64,000 bases of DNA from Nostoc desertorum CM1-VF14 (GTDB taxonomy: Bacteria > Cyanobacteriota > Cyanobacteriia > Cyanobacteriales > Nostocaceae): contig JAHHHR010000026.1 of NCBI GenBank assembly GCA_019359245.1, positions 1 to 64,000 of the forward strand, in the 5' to 3' direction. Shown in pieces: positions 19,301 to 27,042 of the stretch. The notes beneath the pieces are model-generated. The model worked only from the letters and a program-made list of their open reading frames with translations, was not told the origin of the DNA and made no database searches. A program made the position numbers and the translations under genes. Numbering within the stretch: position 1 is the stretch's first letter; every line of letters starts with the position of its first letter.

Positions 19301-22300
19301 AGTGCTTCAACGGCGATTGAACGAGTTAAATCGCCTTTAGTTACAGCTGTAGCAACTTCTGCGATCGCTCGCAACTGAGTTGTCAGTGTAGCAGCAAGTT
19401 CATTTACATTATCCGTCAAATCTTTCCAAGTTCCAGCCGCGCCAGGTACTCTAGCTTGCCCGCCTAACTTCCCTTCAATTCCCACTTCTCGCGCTACTGT
19501 GGTTACCTGATTGGCAAATGTCGCTAGAGTATCAATCATCTCGTTGATTGTTTCTGCCAAGGTTTCAATTTCTCCCTTGGCATCTAACATCAGTTTTCGT
19601 TTCAAGTCACCGTTAGCAACCGCCGTTACAACTCTGGCAATACCGCGCACTTGTGCCGTTAAGTTACCCGCCATCGAGTTAACGTTATCTGTTAAATCTT
19701 TCCAAGTTCCTGCAACACCTTGGACTTGGGCTTGTCCGCCTAACTTACCTTCAGTTCCCACTTCCCGCGCTACCCGCGTTACTTCTGATGCAAAGGAACT
19801 GAGTTGATCCACCATTGTGTTGGTGGTGTTTTTCAAGTCCAAAATCTCGCCTTTGGCATCGACGGTAATTTTCTTAGATAAGTCGCCATTCGCTACCGCC
19901 TTGGTAACTTCCGCGATGTTGCGAACTTGTCCGGTGAGGTTCCCTGCCATCGAGTTAACGTTGTCCGTCAAATCTTTCCAAGTCCCTGCAACTCCTCTGA
20001 CGTAAGCTTGCACGCCTAATTTACCTTCCGTTCCCACCTCACGGGCAACCCTTGTAACTTCTGATGCAAAGGAATTTAGCTGATCCACCATTGTGTTAAT
20101 GGTGTTCTTGAGTTCCTGAATTTCACCTTTCACATCAACGGTAATTTTCTTGGATAAGTCGCCGTTTGCGACGGCTGTCGTAACTTCGGCAATGTTTCGC
20201 ACTTGTGCTGTTAAACTTCCCGCCATGAAGTTTACGCTGTCGGTTAAATCCTTCCAAGTACCGGCTACACCTTTAACTTCTGCTTGTACACCCAGCTTAC
20301 CTTCAGTTCCCACCTCACGGGCAACTCGCGTCACTTCACTTGCAAAGGAATTTAGTTGATCTACCATCGTGTTGACGGTGTTCTTCAACTCTAAAATTTC
20401 ACCTTTGACATCAACAGAGATTTTTTTAGATAAGTCACCATTAGCTACGGCGGTAGTGACAGCGGCAATGTTTCGTACCTGTGCTGTTAAACTTCCCGCC
20501 ATGAAGTTCACGCTGTCAGTTAAATCTTTCCAAGTACCAGCCACACCGCGCACATCTGCTTGAACGCCTAGCTTACCCTCACTTCCCACCTCACGGGCAA
20601 CTCTTGTTACTTCACTTGCAAAGGAGTTGAGTTGATCCACCATTATATTGATGGTATTCTTGAGTTCCAGAATTTCGCCTTTGACAGCAACAGTAATTTT
20701 CTTGGATAAGTCACCATTTGCGATCGCAGTTGTAACTTCGGCAATGTTCCGCACCTGTGCTGTCAAGCTTCCCGCCATGAAGTTTACGCTGTCGGTTAAA
20801 TCTTTCCAAGTACCAGCAACGTCTTTGACTTCCGCTTGTACACCCAATTTACCTTCAGTTCCCACTTCACGCGCGACTCGCGTCACTTCACTTGCAAAGG
20901 AACTGAGTTGATCGACCATTGTGTTAATGGTATTTTTCAACTCCAGAATTTCACCTTTGACATCAACGGTAATTTTCTTGGAAAGGTCACCTGTTGCAAC
21001 CGCCGTAGTTACTTCGGCAATATTCCGCACCTGTGCCGTCAAGCTTCCCGCCATGAAGTTCACACTGTCGGTCAAATCTTTCCACGTACCCGCTACGCCG
21101 CGCACTTCTGCTTGCACGCCCAACTTGCCTTCACTTCCCACTTCACGCGCAACTCTTGTTACTTCTGATGCAAAAGAATTCAGTTGATCCACCATTGTGT
21201 TGATGGTGTTTTTGAGTTCTAGAATTTCACCTTTCACATCGACAGTAATTTTCTTGGATAAGTCGCCTGTTGCAACCGCCGTAGTCACTTCCGCAATATT
21301 CCGCACCTGCGCCGTTAAACTTCCCGCCATGAAGTTTACGCTGTCGGTTAAATCTTTCCAAGTGCCAGCCACGCCGCGCACATCGGCTTGCACGCCCAGT
21401 TTACCTTCACTACCAACTTCACGGGCGACCCGTGTTACTTCTGATGCAAAGGAACTAAGTTGATCCACCATGATATTGATGGTATTCTTGAGTTCAAAAA
21501 TTTCACCTTTAACATCGACAGTGATCTTTTTAGATAGATCACCATTTGCGATCGCAGTTGCAACTTCGGCAATATTTCGCACCTGTCCGGTGAGATTTCC
21601 CGCCATCAAGTTCACGTTATCAGTCAAATCTTTCCAAGTACCCGCCACTCCTCGGACTTCTGCTTGCACGCCTAACTTCCCTTCAGTTCCCACTTCACGG
21701 GCAACTCGCGTCACTTCCGACGCAAAAGAATTTAGCTGATCCACCATTGTATTAATGGTATTTTTCAACTCCAGTATTTCGCCTTTCACATCAACAGTGA
21801 TTTTCTTGGATAAGTCACCATTTGCTACCGCCGTTGTTACTTCCGCAATATTCCGCACTTGTGCCGTCAAGCTTCCCGCCATGAAATTCACACTATCGGT
21901 AAGGTCTTTCCATGTACCCGCTACCCCCCGAACTTCTGCTTGACCGCCTAATTTTCCTTCTGCACCCACCTCACGGGCAACCCTTGTTACTTCCGATGCA
22001 AAGGAATTAAGTTGATCCACCATGATGTTGACGGTGTTTTTCAACTCTAAAATTTCGCCTTTAACATCAACAGTGATTTTCTTGGAAAGATCGCCATTCG
22101 CTACTGCCGTTGTTACTTCCGCAATGTTACGGACTTGGGCTGTTAAATTCCCAGCCATCAAGTTAACGTTGTCTGTGAGATCCTTCCAAGTTCCGGCTAC
22201 TCCTTTAACTTCTGCTTGCACGCCCAGCTTCCCTTCAGTTCCCACCTCACGCGCAACTCTTGTCACTTCCGATGCAAAGGAATTTAGCTGATCCACCATC

Positions 22301-23019
22301 GTGTTGACGGTGTTTTTTAGTTCTAGAATTTCGCCTTTAACATTGACAGTGATTTTTTTGGATAAGTCACCATTTGCGATCGCAGTGGCAACTTCGGCAA
22401 TATTGCGAACTTGTCCAGTGAGATTACCCGCCATCAAGTTAACGTTATCAGTCAAATCTTTCCAAGTGCCAGCAACGCCTTGCACTTCGGCTTGAACGCC
22501 TAACTTCCCTTCGGTTCCCACTTCACGGGCAACTCTTGTTACTTCCGATGCAAAAGAACCAAGCCGATCTACCATCGTGTTGACGATATTAGCAGTTTGG
22601 AGAAACTCTCCTTGGAGGGGTCTGCCTTCAATTTCTGTAGCGATTGTTTGGGATAAGTCACCATTAGCGACTGACCGAATTACCCGAGTCGTTTCAGCTG
22701 TTGGTTGAACTAAATCTGTAATTAGAGTATTGACAGAAGTAACACAATCTGACCACGAGCCACGAACATCTCCGAGAGAGGCACGTTCGGCAATTTTGCC
22801 TTCTTTGCCGACAACGTTACCAATCCTCTGTAGCTCTACAGCCATCCGTTCATTCTGGTAAATAATCTCATTGAGCGTATCAGCTATTTTGCCCGCCACA
22901 CCAGTATGGTCTATGGGCATCCGAGCAGAAAAGTCACCCTGTTTAACAGCATTCAGCGTTTTTAGTAGCTGATTTAAATCTAGATTGTCGCTGTCTCTAG
23001 TTAACTGTTCGGTCGCCAT
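16399..23019 (-). CDS. Soluble poly-HAMP hybrid histidine kinase with GAF and three receivers
   Basis: A 2206-residue kinase with no membrane segment. Two divergent HAMP-like units (about 10-175) precede eleven near-identical 92-residue modules (177-1188) and one diverged unit (1189-1260). Each module holds xNGDLSxxI, the GEILELKNT helix and a GTWKDLTD linker helix. Then come a GAF domain (about 1285-1425), a coiled coil (1430-1525), HisKA with His1538 in MSHELRTP, a complete HATPase (DTGIGI, GTGLGL), and three receiver domains with acceptor Asp in LLDIRLPEMDG, LVLDLGLPDMTG and LMDVMMPEMDG. Serial HAMP input units with a hybrid kinase recall fungal group III (Nik1/Os-1) osmosensing kinases, which have about five to six. 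No output domain is present. A G/C-rich repeat has expanded the linker before receiver 1 (near 17645-17705). Confidence 0.93.
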   Translation of the reverse strand: MATEQLTRDSDNLDLNQLLKTLNAVKQGDFSARMPIDHTGVAGKIADTLNEIIYQNERMAVELQRIGNVVGKEGKIAERASLGDVRGSWSDCVTSVNTLITDLVQPTAETTRVIRSVANGDLSQTIATEIEGRPLQGEFLQTANIVNTMVDRLGSFASEVTRVAREVGTEGKLGVQAEVQGVAGTWKDLTDNVNLMAGNLTGQVRNIAEVATAIANGDLSKKITVNVKGEILELKNTVNTMVDQLNSFASEVTRVAREVGTEGKLGVQAEVKGVAGTWKDLTDNVNLMAGNLTAQVRNIAEVTTAVANGDLSKKITVDVKGEILELKNTVNIMVDQLNSFASEVTRVAREVGAEGKLGGQAEVRGVAGTWKDLTDSVNFMAGSLTAQVRNIAEVTTAVANGDLSKKITVDVKGEILELKNTINTMVDQLNSFASEVTRVAREVGTEGKLGVQAEVRGVAGTWKDLTDNVNLMAGNLTGQVRNIAEVATAIANGDLSKKITVDVKGEIFELKNTINIMVDQLSSFASEVTRVAREVGSEGKLGVQADVRGVAGTWKDLTDSVNFMAGSLTAQVRNIAEVTTAVATGDLSKKITVDVKGEILELKNTINTMVDQLNSFASEVTRVAREVGSEGKLGVQAEVRGVAGTWKDLTDSVNFMAGSLTAQVRNIAEVTTAVATGDLSKKITVDVKGEILELKNTINTMVDQLSSFASEVTRVAREVGTEGKLGVQAEVKDVAGTWKDLTDSVNFMAGSLTAQVRNIAEVTTAIANGDLSKKITVAVKGEILELKNTINIMVDQLNSFASEVTRVAREVGSEGKLGVQADVRGVAGTWKDLTDSVNFMAGSLTAQVRNIAAVTTAVANGDLSKKISVDVKGEILELKNTVNTMVDQLNSFASEVTRVAREVGTEGKLGVQAEVKGVAGTWKDLTDSVNFMAGSLTAQVRNIAEVTTAVANGDLSKKITVDVKGEIQELKNTINTMVDQLNSFASEVTRVAREVGTEGKLGVQAYVRGVAGTWKDLTDNVNSMAGNLTGQVRNIAEVTKAVANGDLSKKITVDAKGEILDLKNTTNTMVDQLSSFASEVTRVAREVGTEGKLGGQAQVQGVAGTWKDLTDNVNSMAGNLTAQVRGIARVVTAVANGDLKRKLMLDAKGEIETLAETINEMIDTLATFANQVTTVAREVGIEGKLGGQARVPGAAGTWKDLTDNVNELAATLTTQLRAIAEVATAVTKGDLTRSIAVEALGEVAILKDNINQMIANLRETTQKNTEQDWLKTNLAKFTRMLQGQRDLETVSKLILSELAPLVGAQHGVFFLMEAGENTPYLKLISSYAYRERRHLANRFHLGEGLVGQCALEKERILLTDVPSDYVRIASGLGESSPLNAVVLPVLFEGQVTAVIELASFRRFSEIHLTFFDQLTESIAIVLNTIAASMRTEELLKQSQSLAEELQVQQNELRETNKRLEQQAQSLKTSEDLLKGQQEELQQTNTELEEKAELLAIQKQEVERKNREIEQARLSLEEKAEQLALSSKYKSEFLANMSHELRTPLNSLLILAKLLSDNVDHNLSAKQVEYSQTIYSAGNDLLALINDILDLAKIESGTMSIDMTQMPLTELGDQIERTFRQIAQSKGLAFAIEFIPELPATIYTDVKRLQQVLKNLLSNAFKFTERGEVRLQIAVAKQGWSKDQVTLNRAQNVIAFSVSDTGIGIAPDKQKVIFEAFQQADGSTSRRYGGTGLGLSISREIARLFGGEIKLVSQPGQGSTFTFFFPQLIPEPPISKLFPTPGSPLLAPHPALATHDGQNALLATPFLSDDRAVIERGDRVLLIVEDDVNFARILLDMAQQQGFKVITAQTGSTGLMLAQQFQPSAILLDIRLPEMDGWTVLDRLKHDPNTRHIPVHIMTVEEGRQRGLQLGAIAYLQKPLTSETISEALAKIKGFVERQVKNLLVVEDDDIQRLSIVELIGNSDVSTTAVGTGAAALEAIGSQHFDCLVLDLGLPDMTGFELIEQIKLLPHGRNLPIIVYTGREISKAQETELRRIAETIIIKDVRSPERLLDETALFLHRVQANLPAPKREILEQLHSVDHLLAGKKALIVDDDVRNIFALTSMLERYQIQVLYAENGREGITLLESTPDIDVVLMDVMMPEMDGYETTRLIRENEQFKSLPIIALTAKAMQGDREKCIEAGASDYITKPVDTEQLLSLLRVWLYR
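19456..22491 (-). repeat. Eleven tandem 276-bp HAMP-module repeats
   Basis: Eleven consecutive in-frame 276-base units, each encoding 92 residues that begin A-(E/D/Q/Y)-V and end EGKLG(V/G)Q. Differences are concentrated in a few positions: NVNLMAGNLTGQ versus SVNFMAGSLTAQ, and ATAIANGD versus TTAVA(N/T)GD. The central units (5, 6, 8, 9) are almost identical in protein, and the outermost ones diverge, as expected from internal duplication by unequal recombination. Copy number is likely to vary between strains and to be hard to assemble from short reads. Confidence 0.95.
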
Positions 23020-23849
23020 AGCCCTATCTCTAAAGAATTTACTTGGTTTTTGTGTTTAAAGAAGACTTTTTCAAAGCAGAGAGTTGATCGTAACTCTCAT
23101 TAGTGCTTTTAGCTTTTGTGATACTCCCCATAGCAAAAAATTTTGATAATTTGATTAGCTTGGGGTACTTAGTTATTTTATTGTCAAATGTTTGCAGTAA
23201 TGACTATGCATAGCATAAAGGTTAGCGAAGCTGAGTTTAAATCTAACTTTTGACTGAGGGCAATCAGCTTTACTGCGAGTTGTGTAAAACTTTTAGTGAG
23301 GTTAATTTGTTTAACTTTAAATAACCAAAATGCTATTTTAGTTGTATAGATAATAATCAAGTTTGCCTTTTAATTTGTTGTTATCTTAAATTAGTTACTC
23401 AATATGCCGGTTTGCACCCGTAATGCGTACTAACTCTAATCATAGCGGGGAAATAGTCAAAATTTCTCAAGGGGCAACGTAAGAGAGCAGAGAAGAAGTT
23501 CGCTATTGGCGTAGCGTTTTCCCTAGTGGTTTGTCAACTTAAGTTTGAAGGGTAAACGTAGACGCGCAGCGATGAAGCAGCGCGGTCTTCTCCCAAAGGG
23601 CTTGTCGCAGGCTACCACAGAGGCGCAGAGGGCACATCAACCCCTTCTCCTGCAAAGATGCTGCGCGTAGCTTGCTTCCCCGGAGGGGTACGGGGAATTC
23701 AAAATTACAAATCCCCATAAATAAATTTAGTTACTCTGTATCCTTTTCGGTAGTAAAAAGTACTAAAAATGTCTCTTTACTCCCCTGCTCCCCCTGCCTA
23801 TTTCATGAGGATCTCACTTTTTCGCGTTGCTCCCGTTTTGCTCCTTGCT
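23020..23849. other. Long intergenic region with dispersed repeats
   Basis: About 830 bases without a convincing gene. The first 450 bases upstream of the kinase are AT-rich and should hold its promoter. From about 23460 to 23700 lies a patchwork of Nostoc dispersed repeats (gtagacgcgcagcgatgaag, accacagaggcgcagagg, gctgcgcgtagcttgcttcc), related to the interior of the MITE-like element near 5 kb. From 23780 a 'cccctgctccccctgcc' stretch follows. Confidence 0.6.
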
Positions 23850-24119
23850 TTAATTGAGATGGTAGCTGCATTTACGCCGTGCTATCCCAGGTATTCTCAA
23901 GTTGGCATAGTCGCCGCTTAGTTGAACACGTGACGGTGCTTGGTGTAGAGTTGCACAGCATCTTTGAACTGCGGCTTGATACTCTCGCCATTGCCTACGG
24001 ATTGCAAGACTGGCGGCATCATCACCTAAGTCTGAAAATCTTAGCCCAGCTCGAATCAGCCAAGTTTCTACATCAGTTGTTTCACCCAGCATTTCTGAAA
24101 TGAGATTAATCTTTTCCAT
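23850..24119 (-). CDS. Small hypothetical protein
   Basis: An 89-residue frame beginning MEKINLISEMLGETTDVETWLIR. It is helical in appearance, with a basic C-terminal half (RQWREYQAAVQRCC and IARRKCSYHLN). No family recognised. The ATG has only a weak upstream purine run. A plus-strand frame covers the same bases, and the minus-strand one is preferred because its composition is more protein-like. The last 30 residues could be repeat-derived read-through. Confidence 0.45.
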   Translation of the reverse strand: MEKINLISEMLGETTDVETWLIRAGLRFSDLGDDAASLAIRRQWREYQAAVQRCCATLHQAPSRVQLSGDYANLRIPGIARRKCSYHLN

Positions 24120-24341
24120 GAGTAATATCTTTTACGCATATTCAAAATTGGCCATTTTACTTTAAGAGAAACTCTTGAAAAATAGCCAATATAATTATTT
24201 ATTAAAATCATAAATGCAAATAATTAAAAAAATGGGTCATATCTGAGTATGAATACTCAGATATGACAGAATGAGTTACTATTACGGCTAGCAAATATCA
24301 TTGCTTAAGCTTACGAATAAGCCGTTTTCTAGCTCGTAATA

Positions 24342-24854
24342 TTAGAAGCGATAGCCTAATCCGGCTTGGAAGCTGACGGCATCAGCATCACTATTTCTGT
24401 AAGCGTCAATACCCCATTTAGTATCACCATAGGCAATGACATTATTGCTAACTTCTGATTCAATACCAAGGGTGACTACAGGCGCATTTTGATTACCTAA
24501 TGGGGTTTTTTGACCTTCGTCAGTTACAAAGGAATAACCACCACCGAAGTAAACATTAGTGTTTCTGGCGATGGGCGCATCATAAGTCACTATGGGCATA
24601 ATTGCGGCAGCATCACCACCATACAGCAAAGAACCCCGGACTGAAACAGGCGCATTGGGAAGGGCGTAACGTCCTTGAATATTACCACCAAGTTGTGCTT
24701 CATCGTTTCCTTGTCCGCCGCTGGTTGCACCAACGGCAACACCAGCACCGATGTAGTTAGCGTTTGTACCGGCTGTTTGAGCAGAAGCAATTCCTGCCGA
24801 GAGAACAATGGAAGCAACAGCGAGTGCAGAGGCAGCTAATTTTGTAAGTTTCAT
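24342..24854 (-). CDS. Outer-membrane beta-barrel-like secreted protein
   Basis: About 170 residues. A signal peptide (MKLTKLAASALAVASIVLSA, cleavage after ASA before QTAG) is followed by a Gly/Ala-rich chain of alternating polar and aromatic strands (YIGAGVAVGAT, NVYFGGGYSF, VIAYGDTKWGI) and a C-terminal GLGYRF with terminal Phe. The aromatic last residue is the classic beta-signal for outer-membrane insertion by the BAM complex. About eight strands suggest a small OmpX/opacity-type barrel. The ATG at 24854 has GAGAAG upstream; the frame extends eleven codons further without reason to use it. Alone on its transcript. Confidence 0.82.
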   Translation of the reverse strand: MKLTKLAASALAVASIVLSAGIASAQTAGTNANYIGAGVAVGATSGGQGNDEAQLGGNIQGRYALPNAPVSVRGSLLYGGDAAAIMPIVTYDAPIARNTNVYFGGGYSFVTDEGQKTPLGNQNAPVVTLGIESEVSNNVIAYGDTKWGIDAYRNSDADAVSFQAGLGYRF

Positions 24855-24996
24855 AAGATTCTTCTCACTAGAGTTAGGTAAAATCAATATTCTCTAGTAC
24901 TAGAATCTCTTTTTTTACAAAATGTAACCTCGCACACCTGGTTCACCCAAGTGGCTGAATTATTTCTCACCCACCTGGGTGTACTAGCGACTTGCG

Positions 24997-26601
24997 TTAT
25001 TTCTTTAAAAAGCGCTGACGTAGACGAGATATAAAAGTATTCACCTCTGGTATTTTCATTGATGAAGCGATCGCAGCAAACACCGCAATCCCCACGAAGC
25101 CAGATACACACAACTGCAACAACAGAACCAGTAAACCCGTTTTACCTAACAACTGTTGAGTAGCAACTAAAGTTCCATAGCTTGCTACCCCAGCTACCAC
25201 ACTACCAGCAGTCAAACCCAAAATCGGTAAACTCCACTCCCGCCAAGGTAAACCATTGAGTTTGCGATCAAGCAACCATAACAGCATCAACAAGGAACTG
25301 CAATTTACGCCTACTGTCGCTAACACCAAACCGGGAGCACCAAAAGGCCCAACTAAAATCCAATCGAGCACAGCATTGAGAAAGATATTAAAAGTACTGA
25401 TGCGAAAAGGTGTCTGCCCATCACCCAAGGCATAAAATACCCGCACCAAGACATCACGCCCCAAATAAGCAAACATCCCAATCCCGTAAACAATTAGCAA
25501 TTCGGAAACTAACTGCGTAGCATCTTCCGTGAAAGCACCCCGCTCATATATTACCTGGACAATTGGTACAGATAGCACTACCATTAATGCTCCTAGAGGT
25601 AGCATGGTGACAGCACTAAGTAGGAGTCCCTGACGAATACGTAATTTGAGATCGTCCCAATTTTCTGGTTCGGCAAGTTTGGCAAATATCGGTAATAGAG
25701 GCAGCAAAATGATATTAGAAATAATCCCTAAGGGAGTTTGCACTAGCAAATTGGCATAGTTAAAACCAGCAGCAGCACCGGGGATGGGACTTGCGAAGTA
25801 AAGCACAGTAGCAAAGTTAATTGGCATCATCCCGGAAGAAATTGTTGCCGGAGTCATGATTCTAATCACTTCTTGAACACCGGGGGATTTAAAATCAAAC
25901 CGCAGGCGTAACGTACCTAATCCTAACCGCCACTGAACAATTAGCTGCACCAGCCATTGAAGAATTGCTCCAGCCAAGGTTCCCCAGGCTAATACCATGC
26001 CACCGATTAAAGCGTTTTCTGGCTTGATAATGTCCTTGCCCACTTGCATGGTCATTAAAGCAATGCCGATAATAACGGTAATGCTAGATAACAGAGGGCT
26101 GATGGAGAGTAACCAATACTGATTGGCTGCATTAAGAGTACCAAAGCCAATACCAATTAAACCGGCAAATAAAGCCATTGGTGCCATAATGCGGAGTTGT
26201 TGAATTGCGATATCTCTGGTTGTCTCTTCCAAGCCATAACCGACTAAATCAACGATCGCATCCGCAAATAAAACTTGAGCAACTGTCACCAGCAACAGCA
26301 ATCCAGCTACCAGCGTTGTCACGGTTTCCACTAAAGGAGCCGCTTCTTCTCGCCGCCGCTTGGCTAAAACGCTGACAACTGCACTGTGTAATGGCCCATT
26401 TACACCACCGAGTAAGATCAATAAAAAGCCAGGGATAATATAGGCGTAGCTATAGGCGGTAGCAGCAGCACCAACACCAAAAGCCGCAGCGATCGCTTGC
26501 TGCCGCACTAAACCGAAGACTTTACTAATTAATGTCGCTACGGCAACAATGCCAGCAATTCCAGCGAAAGAACGAGAGGGTTTTTGGTCTTGTTGTGTCA
26601 C
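24997..26601 (-). CDS. murJ: Lipid II flippase MurJ (MviN family)
   Basis: About 534 residues with 13 to 14 membrane helices. The start region SFAGIAGIVAVATLISKVFGLVRQQ is the canonical MurJ helix 1 with the essential Arg cluster, and the GVNGPLHSAVVSVLAKRRRE loop follows. MurJ flips lipid-linked peptidoglycan precursor across the cytoplasmic membrane. The frame is open to a TTG at 26676, but those 25 residues (with three Cys) are not like any MurJ start. A GTG at 26601 begins VTQQDQKPSRSFAG and is preferred, although its Shine-Dalgarno site is weak. Cyanobacteria often carry several MurJ-like genes, so this need not be the sole flippase. Confidence 0.9.
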   Translation of the reverse strand: MTQQDQKPSRSFAGIAGIVAVATLISKVFGLVRQQAIAAAFGVGAAATAYSYAYIIPGFLLILLGGVNGPLHSAVVSVLAKRRREEAAPLVETVTTLVAGLLLLVTVAQVLFADAIVDLVGYGLEETTRDIAIQQLRIMAPMALFAGLIGIGFGTLNAANQYWLLSISPLLSSITVIIGIALMTMQVGKDIIKPENALIGGMVLAWGTLAGAILQWLVQLIVQWRLGLGTLRLRFDFKSPGVQEVIRIMTPATISSGMMPINFATVLYFASPIPGAAAGFNYANLLVQTPLGIISNIILLPLLPIFAKLAEPENWDDLKLRIRQGLLLSAVTMLPLGALMVVLSVPIVQVIYERGAFTEDATQLVSELLIVYGIGMFAYLGRDVLVRVFYALGDGQTPFRISTFNIFLNAVLDWILVGPFGAPGLVLATVGVNCSSLLMLLWLLDRKLNGLPWREWSLPILGLTAGSVVAGVASYGTLVATQQLLGKTGLLVLLLQLCVSGFVGIAVFAAIASSMKIPEVNTFISRLRQRFLKK

Positions 26602-27042
26602 GAATATTACCCGACAACTCTTGCAGAGTGCATATTTTAAAACATTTAACCTGAAATCGCACAGTCTGTCAGGCAAATTTTGACAAATAAGTAATGAGTT
26701 TATAGTCTCATCGCAATTATCCCAATTTCTGGACTCAATACGACTGTTCCTTCCCCTAATCCCTGCTCCCCTGCCCTAAACGCGGTGGGATATTTTTTAG
26801 TTAGAAGTCCCTAAATAGGGCTAGAGATGCTTACTACAAACCTTTAATTTATTTATGTCTTCCGTTGTATACAAACCAAAATTATTTTTAACCCATTACG
26901 AGGATAGATCAAGAAAGGGGAACTATAACAATAACCATCTTCTGGGAAATAGTTGAACACTGCAAATGTCATATCTTTGACGTTAACCCAATGAAGCTTG
27001 GTATAAGGAATCATTATATAAAAACTACATAAATCCAGAGCA
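26602..27042. other. Divergent intergenic region
   Basis: About 440 bases between murJ and the four-GAF kinase, holding both promoters. It includes a 'ccctgctcccctgccc' stretch near 26760. A minus-strand frame at 26853-27065 overlaps the kinase start and is probably accidental. Confidence 0.35.

Noticed and set aside
19511..22495. A ladder of plus-strand frames of about 60-110 codons opposite the HAMP repeats
   Set aside because: They recur once per 276-base unit and mirror the repeat; codon patterns of the real minus-strand gene explain the absence of stops.
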